This document shows, one piece after another, positions 17,026 to 24,836 of a DNA stretch of 64,000 nt. The notes under the pieces were generated by a model. That model saw only the letters and a list, made by a program, of their open reading frames with translations. It was not told the DNA's origin and ran no database searches. Numbering within the stretch: the stretch's first letter is position 1; every line of letters begins with the position of its first letter. Origin of the DNA: Denitratimonas sp037478135 (GTDB taxonomy: Bacteria > Pseudomonadota > Gammaproteobacteria > Xanthomonadales > Xanthomonadaceae); contig NZ_JBBHDV010000005.1 of the NCBI RefSeq assembly GCF_037478135.1, positions 1-64,000 of the forward strand, in the 5' to 3' direction. The translations under genes and the position numbers were made by a program.

Positions 17026-17286
17026 ATGGATACCAAGTCGACAATAATTGACCTTAGCAAGATTGCTATTGATGAAAATGGGAATATTTTAGCCAGCGAT
17101 CAAGTTGTAAAGCAGCTAAAAGAAGCGTATGCATCATCAGTTGACGCTCCACAGTCTACGAATCGTTTAAATTGCGCAAACACGGGGTGCGATAACAGTA
17201 CAAATAGATTAAGTTGCACAAATCGTCTGCGCTGCGACGACAGTAATAACAGCTTGCGTTGTGAGTTTGATAGTCCACACCGTTAA
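17026..17286 (+). CDS. Cys/Asn-rich precursor peptide 1 of rSAM cluster
   Basis: An 86-residue candidate ribosomal peptide precursor. The leader (1-44), with 'IIDLSKIAIDENGNILASDQ', is followed by a core with five Cys at 50, 55, 64, 70 and 79. Four of the five have Asn exactly four residues earlier (N46, N60, N66, N75); the fifth has it three earlier (N52). The recurring unit is roughly [ST]NRLxC. Cys spacings alternate 4-8-5-8. The leader aligns with that of precursor 2 (18365-18625) and both are exactly 86 residues. A radical SAM enzyme follows directly, so the Cys are probably crosslinked. Asn-to-Cys thioethers are my proposal, by analogy with Cx3D ranthipeptides; metal binding or a small beta-helix are alternatives. 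Confidence 0.75.
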   Translation: MDTKSTIIDLSKIAIDENGNILASDQVVKQLKEAYASSVDAPQSTNRLNCANTGCDNSTNRLSCTNRLRCDDSNNSLRCEFDSPHR

Positions 17287-17317
17287 TAGTCACGTCAGGG
17301 CCAAGGAAGCAATTCAT

Positions 17318-18361
17318 ATGTCTACTGAGCAGACGTTTCCGAATGGGTACCATCCATCAACAATAGCATCTGCATTTGATAATTCGACTCTTGAGTTGAT
17401 AATACTGCCTACCGAAAAATGTAACTTTCGCTGCACTTATTGCTATGAGGATTTCAAAATTGGCAAAATGAGTGCTGAGGTGGTTTCTGGAATCAAGAAT
17501 CTAATAAGAAATCGCATAACCTCACTAAAGAGGCTCCACCTCTCATGGTTTGGTGGGGAGCCATTGCTGGCAAAATCAATTTTGTTTGATATATCAGAGT
17601 TTGCTGCGAAGTTATCGCGGGATAATAAAGTTAGTTTTAATGGGGGGCTGACGACTAATGGTTACTTGTTGGACAAGGAGACCCTTGATCGGCTTGTTAA
17701 GTGTGGGCAGAATCACTTCCAAATAACCCTTGATGGTGATGTTGATATTCATGACACGCGTCGATTGCGAGCAGATGGGTCGGGAACATTTGACGTCATT
17801 TGGAACAATCTTATGGTGATGAAGTCATCAAGTCATCATATTTCAGTTACTATTCGAGTTCACATCGCCAGTGACAATTTGGACAGTTTGGGGAGGCTCG
17901 TGCCGAGGTTGAATGGAAGTTTTGGTGATGATGGGAGGTTTGATATTCACTTTCATAGGCTATCTGATCTCGGGGGGTCAGCATCGGGAAATATACCGAC
18001 GTTGAACTATTCGGACTACTCCAAGGCCATGCTTCGACTCAAAGGTGAATCCAGGGTATTGGCGGACTCAGAGCTGGATAAAACAAAGCGAAGAGAAATA
18101 TGTTACGCGGCTCGATCAAATTCAATAATGGTAAGGTCTGACGGGAGGCTGGGGAAGTGTACTGTAGCGCTTGACGATCCAAGAAACACTATCGGTCACA
18201 TTAACCCGGATGGAACTGTTGATATTGATAATGATCTGCTCCGCCTATGGCTCGAGGGGTTCACAGACTTTGACGTCAGTGCTCTAAGCTGCCCTCTTAC
18301 GGCTATAAATCGAGCTGCTCGTCGTCAAATCCCCATAGTACTTAATGCCAGCATGAGTTAA
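17318..18361 (+). CDS. Radical SAM peptide maturase
   Basis: A 347-residue radical SAM enzyme of the kind that modifies ribosomal peptides. The cluster motif CNFRCTYC (Cys 35, 39, 42) is followed by 'WFGGEPLL' (the GGEP motif) and a TIM-barrel pattern including 'TTNGYLL' and 'FQITLDGD'. After the barrel a shortened SPASM/twitch-like region carries Cys in 'REICYAARS', 'GRLGKCTVALDD' and 'SALSCPL', fewer than the seven of a full SPASM domain, so at most one auxiliary FeS cluster seems likely. I chose ATG 17318, preceded by AAGGA. It lies between the two precursors. No RRE or PqqD gene, protease or exporter is seen nearby. Confidence 0.85.
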   Translation: MSTEQTFPNGYHPSTIASAFDNSTLELIILPTEKCNFRCTYCYEDFKIGKMSAEVVSGIKNLIRNRITSLKRLHLSWFGGEPLLAKSILFDISEFAAKLSRDNKVSFNGGLTTNGYLLDKETLDRLVKCGQNHFQITLDGDVDIHDTRRLRADGSGTFDVIWNNLMVMKSSSHHISVTIRVHIASDNLDSLGRLVPRLNGSFGDDGRFDIHFHRLSDLGGSASGNIPTLNYSDYSKAMLRLKGESRVLADSELDKTKRREICYAARSNSIMVRSDGRLGKCTVALDDPRNTIGHINPDGTVDIDNDLLRLWLEGFTDFDVSALSCPLTAINRAARRQIPIVLNASMS

Positions 18362-18364
18362 CTT

Positions 18365-18625
18365 ATGAATAACATCGATCCTTCCTTAGTGTCCCTAAAT
18401 CAAGATGGCAGCATAAGTATTGACCCGCGGCTTGCTGAAAGACTCGACTCAATAGTTCCGGGAGACTCTGAGGTAATGGCAAATTTCAATAAATGTAGTA
18501 ATTCATCTAAGTGTGGAGATACAACAAATATCAGCAACTGCACTAATCGGCTGACATGTGGTGGAAACTCTAACTGGTCTGGTTGTAGTAACCTAAACTG
18601 CAACCCTCACGAGCAGGAGAAGTAG
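18365..18625 (+). CDS. Cys/Asn-rich precursor peptide 2 of rSAM cluster
   Basis: An 86-residue paralogue of precursor 1, starting 3 bp after the radical SAM stop. Its leader ('NNIDPSLVSLNQDGSISIDP') matches the first in spacing: an N-terminal ID(L/P)S, then a central DGxI or ENGNI turn, then a helix with paired Leu. The core has six Cys at 44, 50, 59, 65, 74 and 79. Five have Asn at minus four (N40, N46, N55, N61, N70) and the last has it at minus three (N76). Spacings run 5-8-5-8-4. No LanB/LanM- or YcaO-type gene is seen, so radical SAM crosslinking is the only modification the cluster suggests. Confidence 0.75.
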   Translation: MNNIDPSLVSLNQDGSISIDPRLAERLDSIVPGDSEVMANFNKCSNSSKCGDTTNISNCTNRLTCGGNSNWSGCSNLNCNPHEQEK

Positions 18626-18628
18626 TTA

Positions 18629-19012
18629 ATGGATAGTCGTCGAGGCTTTATTCAATCAGCTTTAACTGCACTAGCTGCAGCTCCAGTGGTTGCTGCGATG
18701 CCTTCTGCTATTGCAGGCGAGAGCAAGAAGGGTTCCGATGTTTTTCATGTTGTTTTCTTTAATAAATCTGACTATTTTCCAATTAATGTTAGTTTTATTC
18801 CGTCTGGTGATTTCTCGCACTTCATTGCACCATCTGGAGCTGAGATTGCTGTTCAATTAACTCAACTTCCAAACGATCAAGTAAGCGTTGAGCTGTTTGA
18901 TGTAACAGAGGGTTTGAAGGTTAGACGTGTCACTAAGTCAATAACAACCATGAATTCATATACTAGTTGGACATCACTGGGATTAGGGATGCATCTACTC
19001 CCGAAAGGATAG
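18629..19012 (+). CDS. Tat-exported protein of peptide cluster, unknown function
   Basis: A 127-residue protein with a twin-arginine signal: 'MDSRRGFIQ' followed by an Ala-rich hydrophobic stretch and a likely cleavage near 'AIAGES'. The mature part (~95 residues) looks all-beta ('VFFNKSDYFPINVSF', 'SVELFDV') and has no Cys. It starts 3 bp after precursor 2, so it is surely co-transcribed. Tat export means it folds before leaving the cytoplasm. It could be a periplasmic partner, carrier or immunity factor for the modified peptide; that is context only. Confidence 0.7.
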   Translation: MDSRRGFIQSALTALAAAPVVAAMPSAIAGESKKGSDVFHVVFFNKSDYFPINVSFIPSGDFSHFIAPSGAEIAVQLTQLPNDQVSVELFDVTEGLKVRRVTKSITTMNSYTSWTSLGLGMHLLPKG

Positions 19013-19041
19013 AAGAGCAAGGACTTGCGGGTAGAGCTCAA

Positions 19042-20052
19042 ATGAATCGACGAGCAATTATATTAGCAGGAGTGGTCGCTGTCACTGTCTTTGGAGTTAT
19101 AATTCAATGGGGGTATGATGTAATAGCGCCCAAAGAAAAACAGCAGCCTGATGTAACGAAATTAATAGAGAAACAAGCCTTAGACACACTTTCTTCTGCT
19201 GTCAGCATAAAATCTTCGCTCGCAACACCCTTGTCGAATGTTGCGGCTGAAACGCTAGAAACCCAAACACTCCCCTCAGTGGATACTCCTGTCATCGATT
19301 ATTTTGATGAGCTTGCCGAGCAGGCAAGAAACGGAGACGAGCAGGCCGGTTGTAGGCTGGCGCTTGATCTGCAGCTATGTGCAATGCAGCCTCTAATTCA
19401 GGCAGGCGTCAATTCATCCGTGGAATTTGCTACCGAATTGCCACCAGGCTCCGGTGCAGAGACTCGAACAATCTCCAATGCAGCGTATTTCAGTGCGCTC
19501 GGTGACCGGGCGGCTACGGTATGCGATGGCTTGACGCCAGCACAGGTTTCCAGTTCGTGGCAATACATGCTTATGGCAGCAAACCAAGGCAGCACTGCTG
19601 CGGCGGTCCGATTCGCTGGATTTCCTCCGATGATGGCCAACGTCAACAATTTTGCGGTAGATGCAGAAGCGTGGGCGGCGTATCGTGACAATGCACCCCA
19701 TTTGTTGGAATTTGCAGCTCAACATGGAGATCCAAGAGCTCTATTTATTTTATCCGGGATTCTGTCAGGGCGAGACAGCCTGATTGGATTTCCAGATGAT
19801 TTCTTCGAGCAAGATCTGATTCGAGCTGCCGCGTACGCGTTGGCTCTCATGCCAATTGCCGATGACATTACTCGTCAAGGGTTTGAGCGGCGACTGGAGG
19901 GGATCTGGGAACAGCTGAGCGAAACAGAAGCATTACAGGCTCGACAGATGGCTGAACAGGTCGGGGCAACAATGAGTTCGCGTGAACAAGTCATTGATTT
20001 TGCTTCTGGGATATTCAATCGGCTGGAGCCCCAGGATTGCGAAGAGCCCTAA
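19042..20052 (+). CDS. Membrane-anchored Sel1-like repeat protein
   Basis: A 336-residue protein. One N-terminal transmembrane helix ('AIILAGVVAVTVFGVII', residues ~5-21) is followed by a low-complexity linker and an alpha-helical periplasmic region. Segments such as 'AEQARNGDEQAGCRLAL', 'AANQGSTAAAVRFA' and 'AAQHGDPRALFILSGI' fit the Sel1/TPR-like A..G...A...L pattern. I chose ATG 19042, where the anchor begins; the longer frame overlaps the previous gene. It is the last gene of the low-GC cluster. Sel1 proteins usually scaffold other proteins at the envelope, so a docking or secretion aid is plausible but unproved. Confidence 0.7.
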   Translation: MNRRAIILAGVVAVTVFGVIIQWGYDVIAPKEKQQPDVTKLIEKQALDTLSSAVSIKSSLATPLSNVAAETLETQTLPSVDTPVIDYFDELAEQARNGDEQAGCRLALDLQLCAMQPLIQAGVNSSVEFATELPPGSGAETRTISNAAYFSALGDRAATVCDGLTPAQVSSSWQYMLMAANQGSTAAAVRFAGFPPMMANVNNFAVDAEAWAAYRDNAPHLLEFAAQHGDPRALFILSGILSGRDSLIGFPDDFFEQDLIRAAAYALALMPIADDITRQGFERRLEGIWEQLSETEALQARQMAEQVGATMSSREQVIDFASGIFNRLEPQDCEEP

Positions 20053-20274
20053 GGAAGGTCTGAACATTCCCTTCCGCTTCGTGTCCACGACCATCACAGG
20101 TCATGGGTGATGCCGCATTCCGGGATTTGCTTCAATTTCCGCTTAAATATCACTGATTTTTCTATTTGGGCGATTCCTTCGCCCTTTCCGCGCCCGTCAG
20201 GCGCAACTTCTTGTCGGGCAGAGTCGAACACGGATGCCACGGTGAGGATGGGGTGCATGCATTTTCTCGGTCAA
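20053..20274. other. Intergenic, nothing recognised
   Basis: Between the Sel1-like gene and the second IS I see no coding region or clear terminator. A short stretch (about 20172-20215) has GC-rich inverted segments, but they do not form a clean hairpin with a T run. Confidence 0.4.
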
Positions 20275-20281
20275 CCCCCCC

Positions 20282-20460
20282 TTACCCGAGTCCACTGATA
20301 ACTGGAATTTCCTGTGACTGCCATCGTCGTTTGAACGCCAACGGCGGCAGCTGACCGATGGCGCTGTGGGTGCGTTGCTCGTTGTAGATGGCCAGCCACT
20401 CCTCGGTGACTGCGCGGGCTTGATCCAGCGACTGGAACTGGTTGGCATCCAGCACTTTGA
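20282..20460 (-). pseudogene. IS3 orfB, C-terminal fragment
   Basis: The minus strand reads 'ANQFQSLDQARAVTEEWLAI', 'YNEQRTHSAIGQLPP' and 'LAFKRRWQS' to a TAA at 20282. This is the C-terminal end of an IS3-family transposase (Y-N-x-x-R-x-H-x-x-[IL]). Its catalytic middle is missing, replaced at ~20460 by DNA of other IS elements. It is the partner of the N-terminal fragment at 22612-22959. Confidence 0.75.
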
Positions 20461-20530
20461 ACCGCCCCGGCTTTCTTGGAGGCCATTTGGTTTGAGTCAG
20501 GCCGCCATGGCCTGACCGGTGTGTTGCCGA
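20458..20530. repeat. 73-bp end of the IS3 element at 15498-16803
   Basis: Starting TGAACCGCCCCGG and ending GTGTTGCCGAT, this stretch matches 15498-15570 with one visible mismatch and in the same orientation. It is joined directly to IS66 sequence. It marks a former copy of the first IS3 whose remainder was lost. The direct repeats at 15.5 and 20.5 kb bracket the radical SAM peptide cluster. Confidence 0.85.
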
Positions 20531-20664
20531 TCCGGGTCACGGCTCCGGTCACGGCGGGGTCGCAGGTGCAGGTGCGTCTGCCCAACGGCCTGGTGCTGGG
20601 CCTGCCGCTGCCGGCCGAGGCAGCCGGCCTGCAGGCGCTTGTCCGGAGCCTGTGCGCATGCTGA
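20531..20664 (+). pseudogene. IS66 tnpA, C-terminal fragment
   Basis: The frame runs 'GSQVQVRLPNGLVLGLPLP' to a TGA at 20662-20664, the usual C-terminal beta segment of the IS66 accessory protein TnpA. Its N-terminus and the IS66 left end are missing, replaced by the 73-bp IS3 end. It overlaps the tnpB start. Confidence 0.65.
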
Positions 20665-20999
20665 GCATCCGCGCCTGGTGGCTGGTGACCGCGCCCACGG
20701 ACCTGCGCTGCGGGATGGACCGGCTGTTGCTGCAAGTGCGTGTGGTGCTTGGCCGCGACCCGGCCGAAGGCGAGGCCTACGTGTTCGGCAATCGGGCCGG
20801 CACGCGGATCAAGCTGCTGTGCTGTGATCGGCACGGGGTGTGGCTGGCGGTGCGGCGTCTGCAACAGGGGCGGTTCGTATGGCCACGCGCGGGTGAAGCG
20901 GCATGGACCCTGAGCGCCGAGCAGTTCGGTTGGCTGTGCGCAGGGGTGGACTGGCAGCGTTTGTCCATCGGACCGATTACACATGCGCGCGCGGGGTAG
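20658..20999 (+). CDS. tnpB: IS66 accessory protein TnpB
   Basis: A 113-residue TnpB of the IS66 family (the family's short Orf2). 'ATDLRCGMDRL'-type residues follow the start ('TAPTDLRCGMDRL'), then 'GRRL..G.AYVFGNRAGTRIKLL' as 'AYVFGNRAGTRIKLLCCD'. TnpB is needed for IS66 transposition but its biochemical role is not firmly known. The frame is intact although both neighbours are damaged. Confidence 0.8.
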   Translation: MLSIRAWWLVTAPTDLRCGMDRLLLQVRVVLGRDPAEGEAYVFGNRAGTRIKLLCCDRHGVWLAVRRLQQGRFVWPRAGEAAWTLSAEQFGWLCAGVDWQRLSIGPITHARAG

Positions 21000-21019
21000 T
21001 GCATGGCATCGTGGCGGGC

Positions 21020-22610
21020 ATGGACCTGTCTGCCCTGGATGCCATCGATGATCCGCAGGCGCTGCGCACGTTGCTGGTTGAGGCATGGGGCGAGCGCGAC
21101 GCTGCCCTGGCCACGGTGAACCGGCAAGCGACACTGATCAATGCGCGTGATCGCACCATCAGCCACCGCGATGCCCAGATCGCCGCCCTGACGGCGGAGA
21201 TCGTCCGATTGCGTCGGCTGCAGTTCTCAGCCCGCTGCGAGCGCATGGACCCGGCGGAGCGGGAGCTGTTCGAGGAAACCATGGCTGCCGACATTGCGGC
21301 GGTGGAAGCGCAGCTGCAGGCGATCCAGGCCGAGGGCGAAGACGCGGCAGAACGCCAGCGCAAACGCAAGGCGGCCAGCGCCGGCCGCACGCCGCTGCCC
21401 GAGCACCTGGAGCGGGTCGAGCGCCGGCATGAGCTGGAGACCTGCACCTGCCCGCAGTGCCAGGGAGCCCTGACCCACATCGGCGATCACGTCAGCGAGA
21501 AGCTGGCGTGCTAGCCGCTGACGTTCTACGTCACGCGCGACGTGTACCCGCAGTACGCCTGCCGGACCTGCGAACAGATCGTGGCCGAACCGGTGGCCCC
21601 GGCGATCATCGATCGCGGCCAGGCCGATGCCAGCGTGCTGGCACAGGTGGCCATCGCCAAGTATGTCGATCACCTGCCGCTGCACCGGCAGGAAGGGATC
21701 TACGCCCGCAGCGGCATTGCGCTGTCGCGCAGTACGCTGGCCGAGTGGATCGGCGCGGTGGGGGTGGCGCTGCAACCGCTGGCCGAGCGGCTGGGCGAAC
21801 ACCTGCGCCAGCAACCGGTACTGCACGCCGACGAGACCCCGGTGGCCCTGCTCGATCCCCAAGGCCGGCAAGACGAAGCGTGCCTACCTGTTCGCCTACA
21901 GCAACGCCCGCCACACCGGTGCCGGGCCGCCGCGGGTGGTGTTCCAGTTCCATCCCAACCGCAGTGGCAGCCATGCCCGGCAGTTCCTCGGGGACTGGCG
22001 CGGATCGCTGATGGTCGACGAATACGCCGGCTACAAGGTGCTGTGGGCCGAGGGTGTGACCGAACTGGGCTGCTGGGCGCATGCACGTCGGAAATGGTTC
22101 GACCAGCACGCCGCCAGCGGCAGCGCGATTGCGCAGGAAGCACTGGCGCGCATCGGCGTGCTGTACCGGATCGAGGAGGCGGTCCGGGACATGACGGTCC
22201 AGGCGCGCCATGCCCACCGCCAGCAGCATGCCGTCCCGGCCCTGGCCGGGCTGAAGGCCTGGCTGGACGAACTGCACCCCAAGGTCCTGGGCAACAGCGG
22301 CACGGCACGGGCGCTGGCCTACACCCTGCGGCGCTGGGACGCACTGGCCCGCTATGTTGAAGACGGTCGGTACCCGATCGACAACAACGCCATCGAGAAC
22401 GCGATCCGGCCCATTGCTGTGGGTCGCAAGAACTGGCTGTTCGCCGGCTCCGAGCAAGCCGGCCGACGCGCGGCGGCGATCATGAGCCTGCTGGCCACCG
22501 CCAAGGCCAATGGCCTGGACCCGCACGCCTGGCTGACCGACACGCTCAACCGCCTGCCAACCACGCTCAATCGCAACATCGACAGCCTGCTGCCGTTACG
22601 TCGGAACTGA
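21020..22610 (+). pseudogene. tnpC: IS66 transposase TnpC, stop and frameshift
   Basis: An IS66-type transposase broken at two places. The coiled N-terminal and zinc-binding region ('ETCTCPQCQGAL') ends at an in-frame TAG (21512-21514). Coding resumes in the same frame with 'FYVTRDVYPQYACRTC' to 'VLHADETPVALLDP', then shifts frame near 21865, just after the first catalytic Asp, into 'TKRAYLFAYSNARHTG' through 'DNNAIENAIRPIAVGRKN' to the stop at 22610. All catalytic regions remain, but no full-length product is possible. Confidence 0.85.
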
Positions 22611-22611
22611 T

Positions 22612-22959
22612 CCGAATACAAGGTGTGGGAGTCGGACGCTTACGCACCAGCCGCCTGCGCCGCCGACGCCGGATCGCCAGGCCATACTGCCGATACAGCC
22701 GTTCGGTGCGCTTGCGGTTGATACGGTGGCCTTCGTGGCGTAGTTGCCGGTGAAGCTTCGGACAACCCCAGGCCGGATGGGTTTGCGCCAGTTCAATCAA
22801 GCGTGCCTCCGTATCCGACGACCCATCCCCGCGACCGCGCAAGCGCCGCCGCTGTGTGGAGCGCGGCTGCTGGGCCAGGCGACAGGCGTGACGCTCGCCC
22901 ATTGATCGCGCCTCCAAAAGCCAGCCCATCACCTCACGGCGCTGTGCCGGCGTCACCAC
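22612..22959 (-). pseudogene. IS3 orfB, N-terminal fragment
   Basis: It starts 4 nt before the orfA stop and encodes the HTH_21 part of an IS3 transposase ('THPAWGCPKLHRQLRHEG', 'RTERLYRQYGLAIRRR'). Homology ends at ~22612-22625, where IS66-derived sequence begins, so the DDE core is missing. Confidence 0.75.
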
Positions 22960-23219
22960 TTTCTTGCGACGATCTCCTTGAGCAGCTCGTGATCCAGGCT
23001 CAGGTTCGCGTACATCTTCTTCAGGCGCGCGTTCTCCTGTTCCAGCTCACGAAGTCGCTGCATGTCAGATACCGCCATCCCGCCGTACTTGGACCGCCAG
23101 GCGTAGAAAGTCGCTGCACTGATGCCGTGCTTGCGTGCCACATCGGCTACCGCCGCTCCGGCCTCGGCTTCCTTCAGGATTGACGCGATCTGACTCTCGG
23201 TGAACTTTGACTTGCGCAT
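22953..23219 (-). CDS. IS3-family OrfA (IS407/IS2-like group)
   Basis: An 88-residue OrfA. It has 'SKFTESQIASILKEAEAG' at the N-terminus, a helix-turn-helix 'KHGISAATFYAWRSKYGG' and a leucine-zipper-like tail. The frame is intact, but its orfB partner is split and lacks the catalytic core, so the element cannot move by itself. Confidence 0.85.
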   Translation of the reverse strand: MRKSKFTESQIASILKEAEAGAAVADVARKHGISAATFYAWRSKYGGMAVSDMQRLRELEQENARLKKMYANLSLDHELLKEIVARKW

Positions 23220-23390
23220 GGGAACCTCTGTGGGGGGAAGTTTCCAGAAACCAGTGGACTCACTCTACGGGGGAAGGACCGGCGGAATTCGAAGGATGTC
23301 GATGCAAGTGAGCGGCTCTCGGAACGGCGTCATGCGTGGCGAAGGGGGTTATTCGAGGTGCCCGACTGACAAACTCATTGGGCCACGAAA

Positions 23391-24836
23391 TCACATGAAA
23401 AGACGATAGGGGTAGTCTCGACACGGCAGGCTTGGAATGTTGGCGATGGTCCGCGCCAAGCGCTTGGAGTATTGGATCGTCACTGGTAGCGGGTCGTAAA
23501 GCGCATCGTTGTTCCAGTCCATCTTGGTTAATGCGAGCGCCTCCGCAGCAATCAACTGCAAAGGCCCTGAACCTGAGTGGCGCGTGAGCACCAAGGGACG
23601 CGGGATGCTCTTGCCGCCTTGATAGTACGCGGAGGTTGTCGAGACGCCTGGCGCATTGCCTGCGACCCAGACAAGGCATGAAGTACCGGAACGCGTTTGC
23701 AGGATCCCCCGCGGCACCGGGTAGCCATCAGCCTTCGTCGGCTTTGGTCCACTGGGATTGCCGACCATCCATACGCCCCGCCACGACGAATTGCTGCCGA
23801 CTTCGATGCACTCGAACTCGGGAACTGCCGCCAACGCTTCGCCGGCCCCTTGAATCTCCTCTTCTCGGAATGCGGTCGTCTTGTGGACTACCAGTCGCCG
23901 GGGCAACGCACCGCCGTTGCGCTTCTGATACAGCTGCAAGCTGCGAGCAAGTACCGCACGCATGTCCGACCTGCTGAGGAATGGGTTGCGCTTGGCTTCT
24001 TGCACATCCTCAACGGGGTCACGAGCCTCGAATGCAACGAACTGCATTCCTCCCCCGTCCATGTCAAACACCTGGGAACAACAGGTAACGTAATGAACCC
24101 CGCCCTCATGCGGGCGCAGTGCATACGCCAAGCCGATGTACGCCGTGCCTTCTGGCACACCAGACAGCGGCGCCAGTTTCCACGGAATGCCGCCAGCTTT
24201 AACGTAAAGGGCAATTGCCAGCCGCCACGCGATAGATGCCTTGGCCGAGAAAGTAAACGCCCGATCATTGAGAACCTGCGTAGGAATGCCGAATCGCGCA
24301 CCTATGACCTTCAACATGTCGTGTGCGTTGAAAGTTGGCGTATACAGGGAACCTGCCCATGCATCGGGCAAATGAACGACTACGACATCGAACTCGGAAC
24401 GCACCAGATCCAGCTGGCTTAACGCTCTCTCGAACGCTGCTTGCAGCCTCTGCTCGCCAGTGCCTTCAAATTGGAAGTCCTCCAAGGCGTCTGGCCAGGT
24501 AACGCGCGTGACTGGCGCCGCCGCGCGAAGGGGAACGCCGAAGAGCTTCTGAAACCCCGGGTAATCGGGCACATACTCCTTGCGGTCGCTTGGCCGATGG
24601 GACTGCTGTACTAGCTTCATCAGGGCAACCACGTTGTCGCGCCCAGACTGCGGCCCAACCATTGCCACGCGCAGTGTCGGTGTAAAGGTGCCGAAGGATC
24701 TCGTTGAGAAAGGGCCGTGATTGATCAGCCCTCGCAGTGGATGTATATCAACCGCCCGCGGATCATCCGGTGCGAAGGACAGGATGGGCTCATCCAGGAG
24801 CTGGAAGGGCGCAAGCTTGGCGTCGGCAGCGCTCAT
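23391..24836 (-). CDS. Short prokaryotic Argonaute (MID-PIWI)
   Basis: A 481-residue short pAgo. It lacks N and PAZ domains. The MID part spans roughly residues 90-260 and the PIWI part the rest, with 'RRLVVHKTTAFREEEIQGA', 'VPRGILQTRSG' and the typical C-terminal 'MDWNNDALYDPLPVTIQYS'. The DEDX slicer residues are not apparent, as in other short pAgos, which bind a guide RNA and sense DNA without cutting. The ATG at 24836 forms an ATGA overlap with the SIR2-APAZ stop. With that partner it should make a SPARSA-type heterodimer: target recognition, perhaps of plasmid or phage DNA, triggers NAD+ depletion. Confidence 0.9.
   Translation of the reverse strand: MSAADAKLAPFQLLDEPILSFAPDDPRAVDIHPLRGLINHGPFSTRSFGTFTPTLRVAMVGPQSGRDNVVALMKLVQQSHRPSDRKEYVPDYPGFQKLFGVPLRAAAPVTRVTWPDALEDFQFEGTGEQRLQAAFERALSQLDLVRSEFDVVVVHLPDAWAGSLYTPTFNAHDMLKVIGARFGIPTQVLNDRAFTFSAKASIAWRLAIALYVKAGGIPWKLAPLSGVPEGTAYIGLAYALRPHEGGVHYVTCCSQVFDMDGGGMQFVAFEARDPVEDVQEAKRNPFLSRSDMRAVLARSLQLYQKRNGGALPRRLVVHKTTAFREEEIQGAGEALAAVPEFECIEVGSNSSWRGVWMVGNPSGPKPTKADGYPVPRGILQTRSGTSCLVWVAGNAPGVSTTSAYYQGGKSIPRPLVLTRHSGSGPLQLIAAEALALTKMDWNNDALYDPLPVTIQYSKRLARTIANIPSLPCRDYPYRLFM

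Larger units (their letters stand above)
20275..23273 (-). mobile_element. Second IS3-family element, split and gutted by other IS DNA
   Basis: The outer ends (20275-20306 and 23241-23273) are imperfect inverted repeats sharing the core GAGTCCACTG and an outer C/G run. Inside, orfA is intact. orfB survives only as an N-terminal part (22612-22959) and a C-terminal part (20282-20460). The middle is replaced by a 73-bp end of the first IS3 and a 5'-truncated IS66 element. It belongs to a different IS3 group from the element at 15498. Confidence 0.75.
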
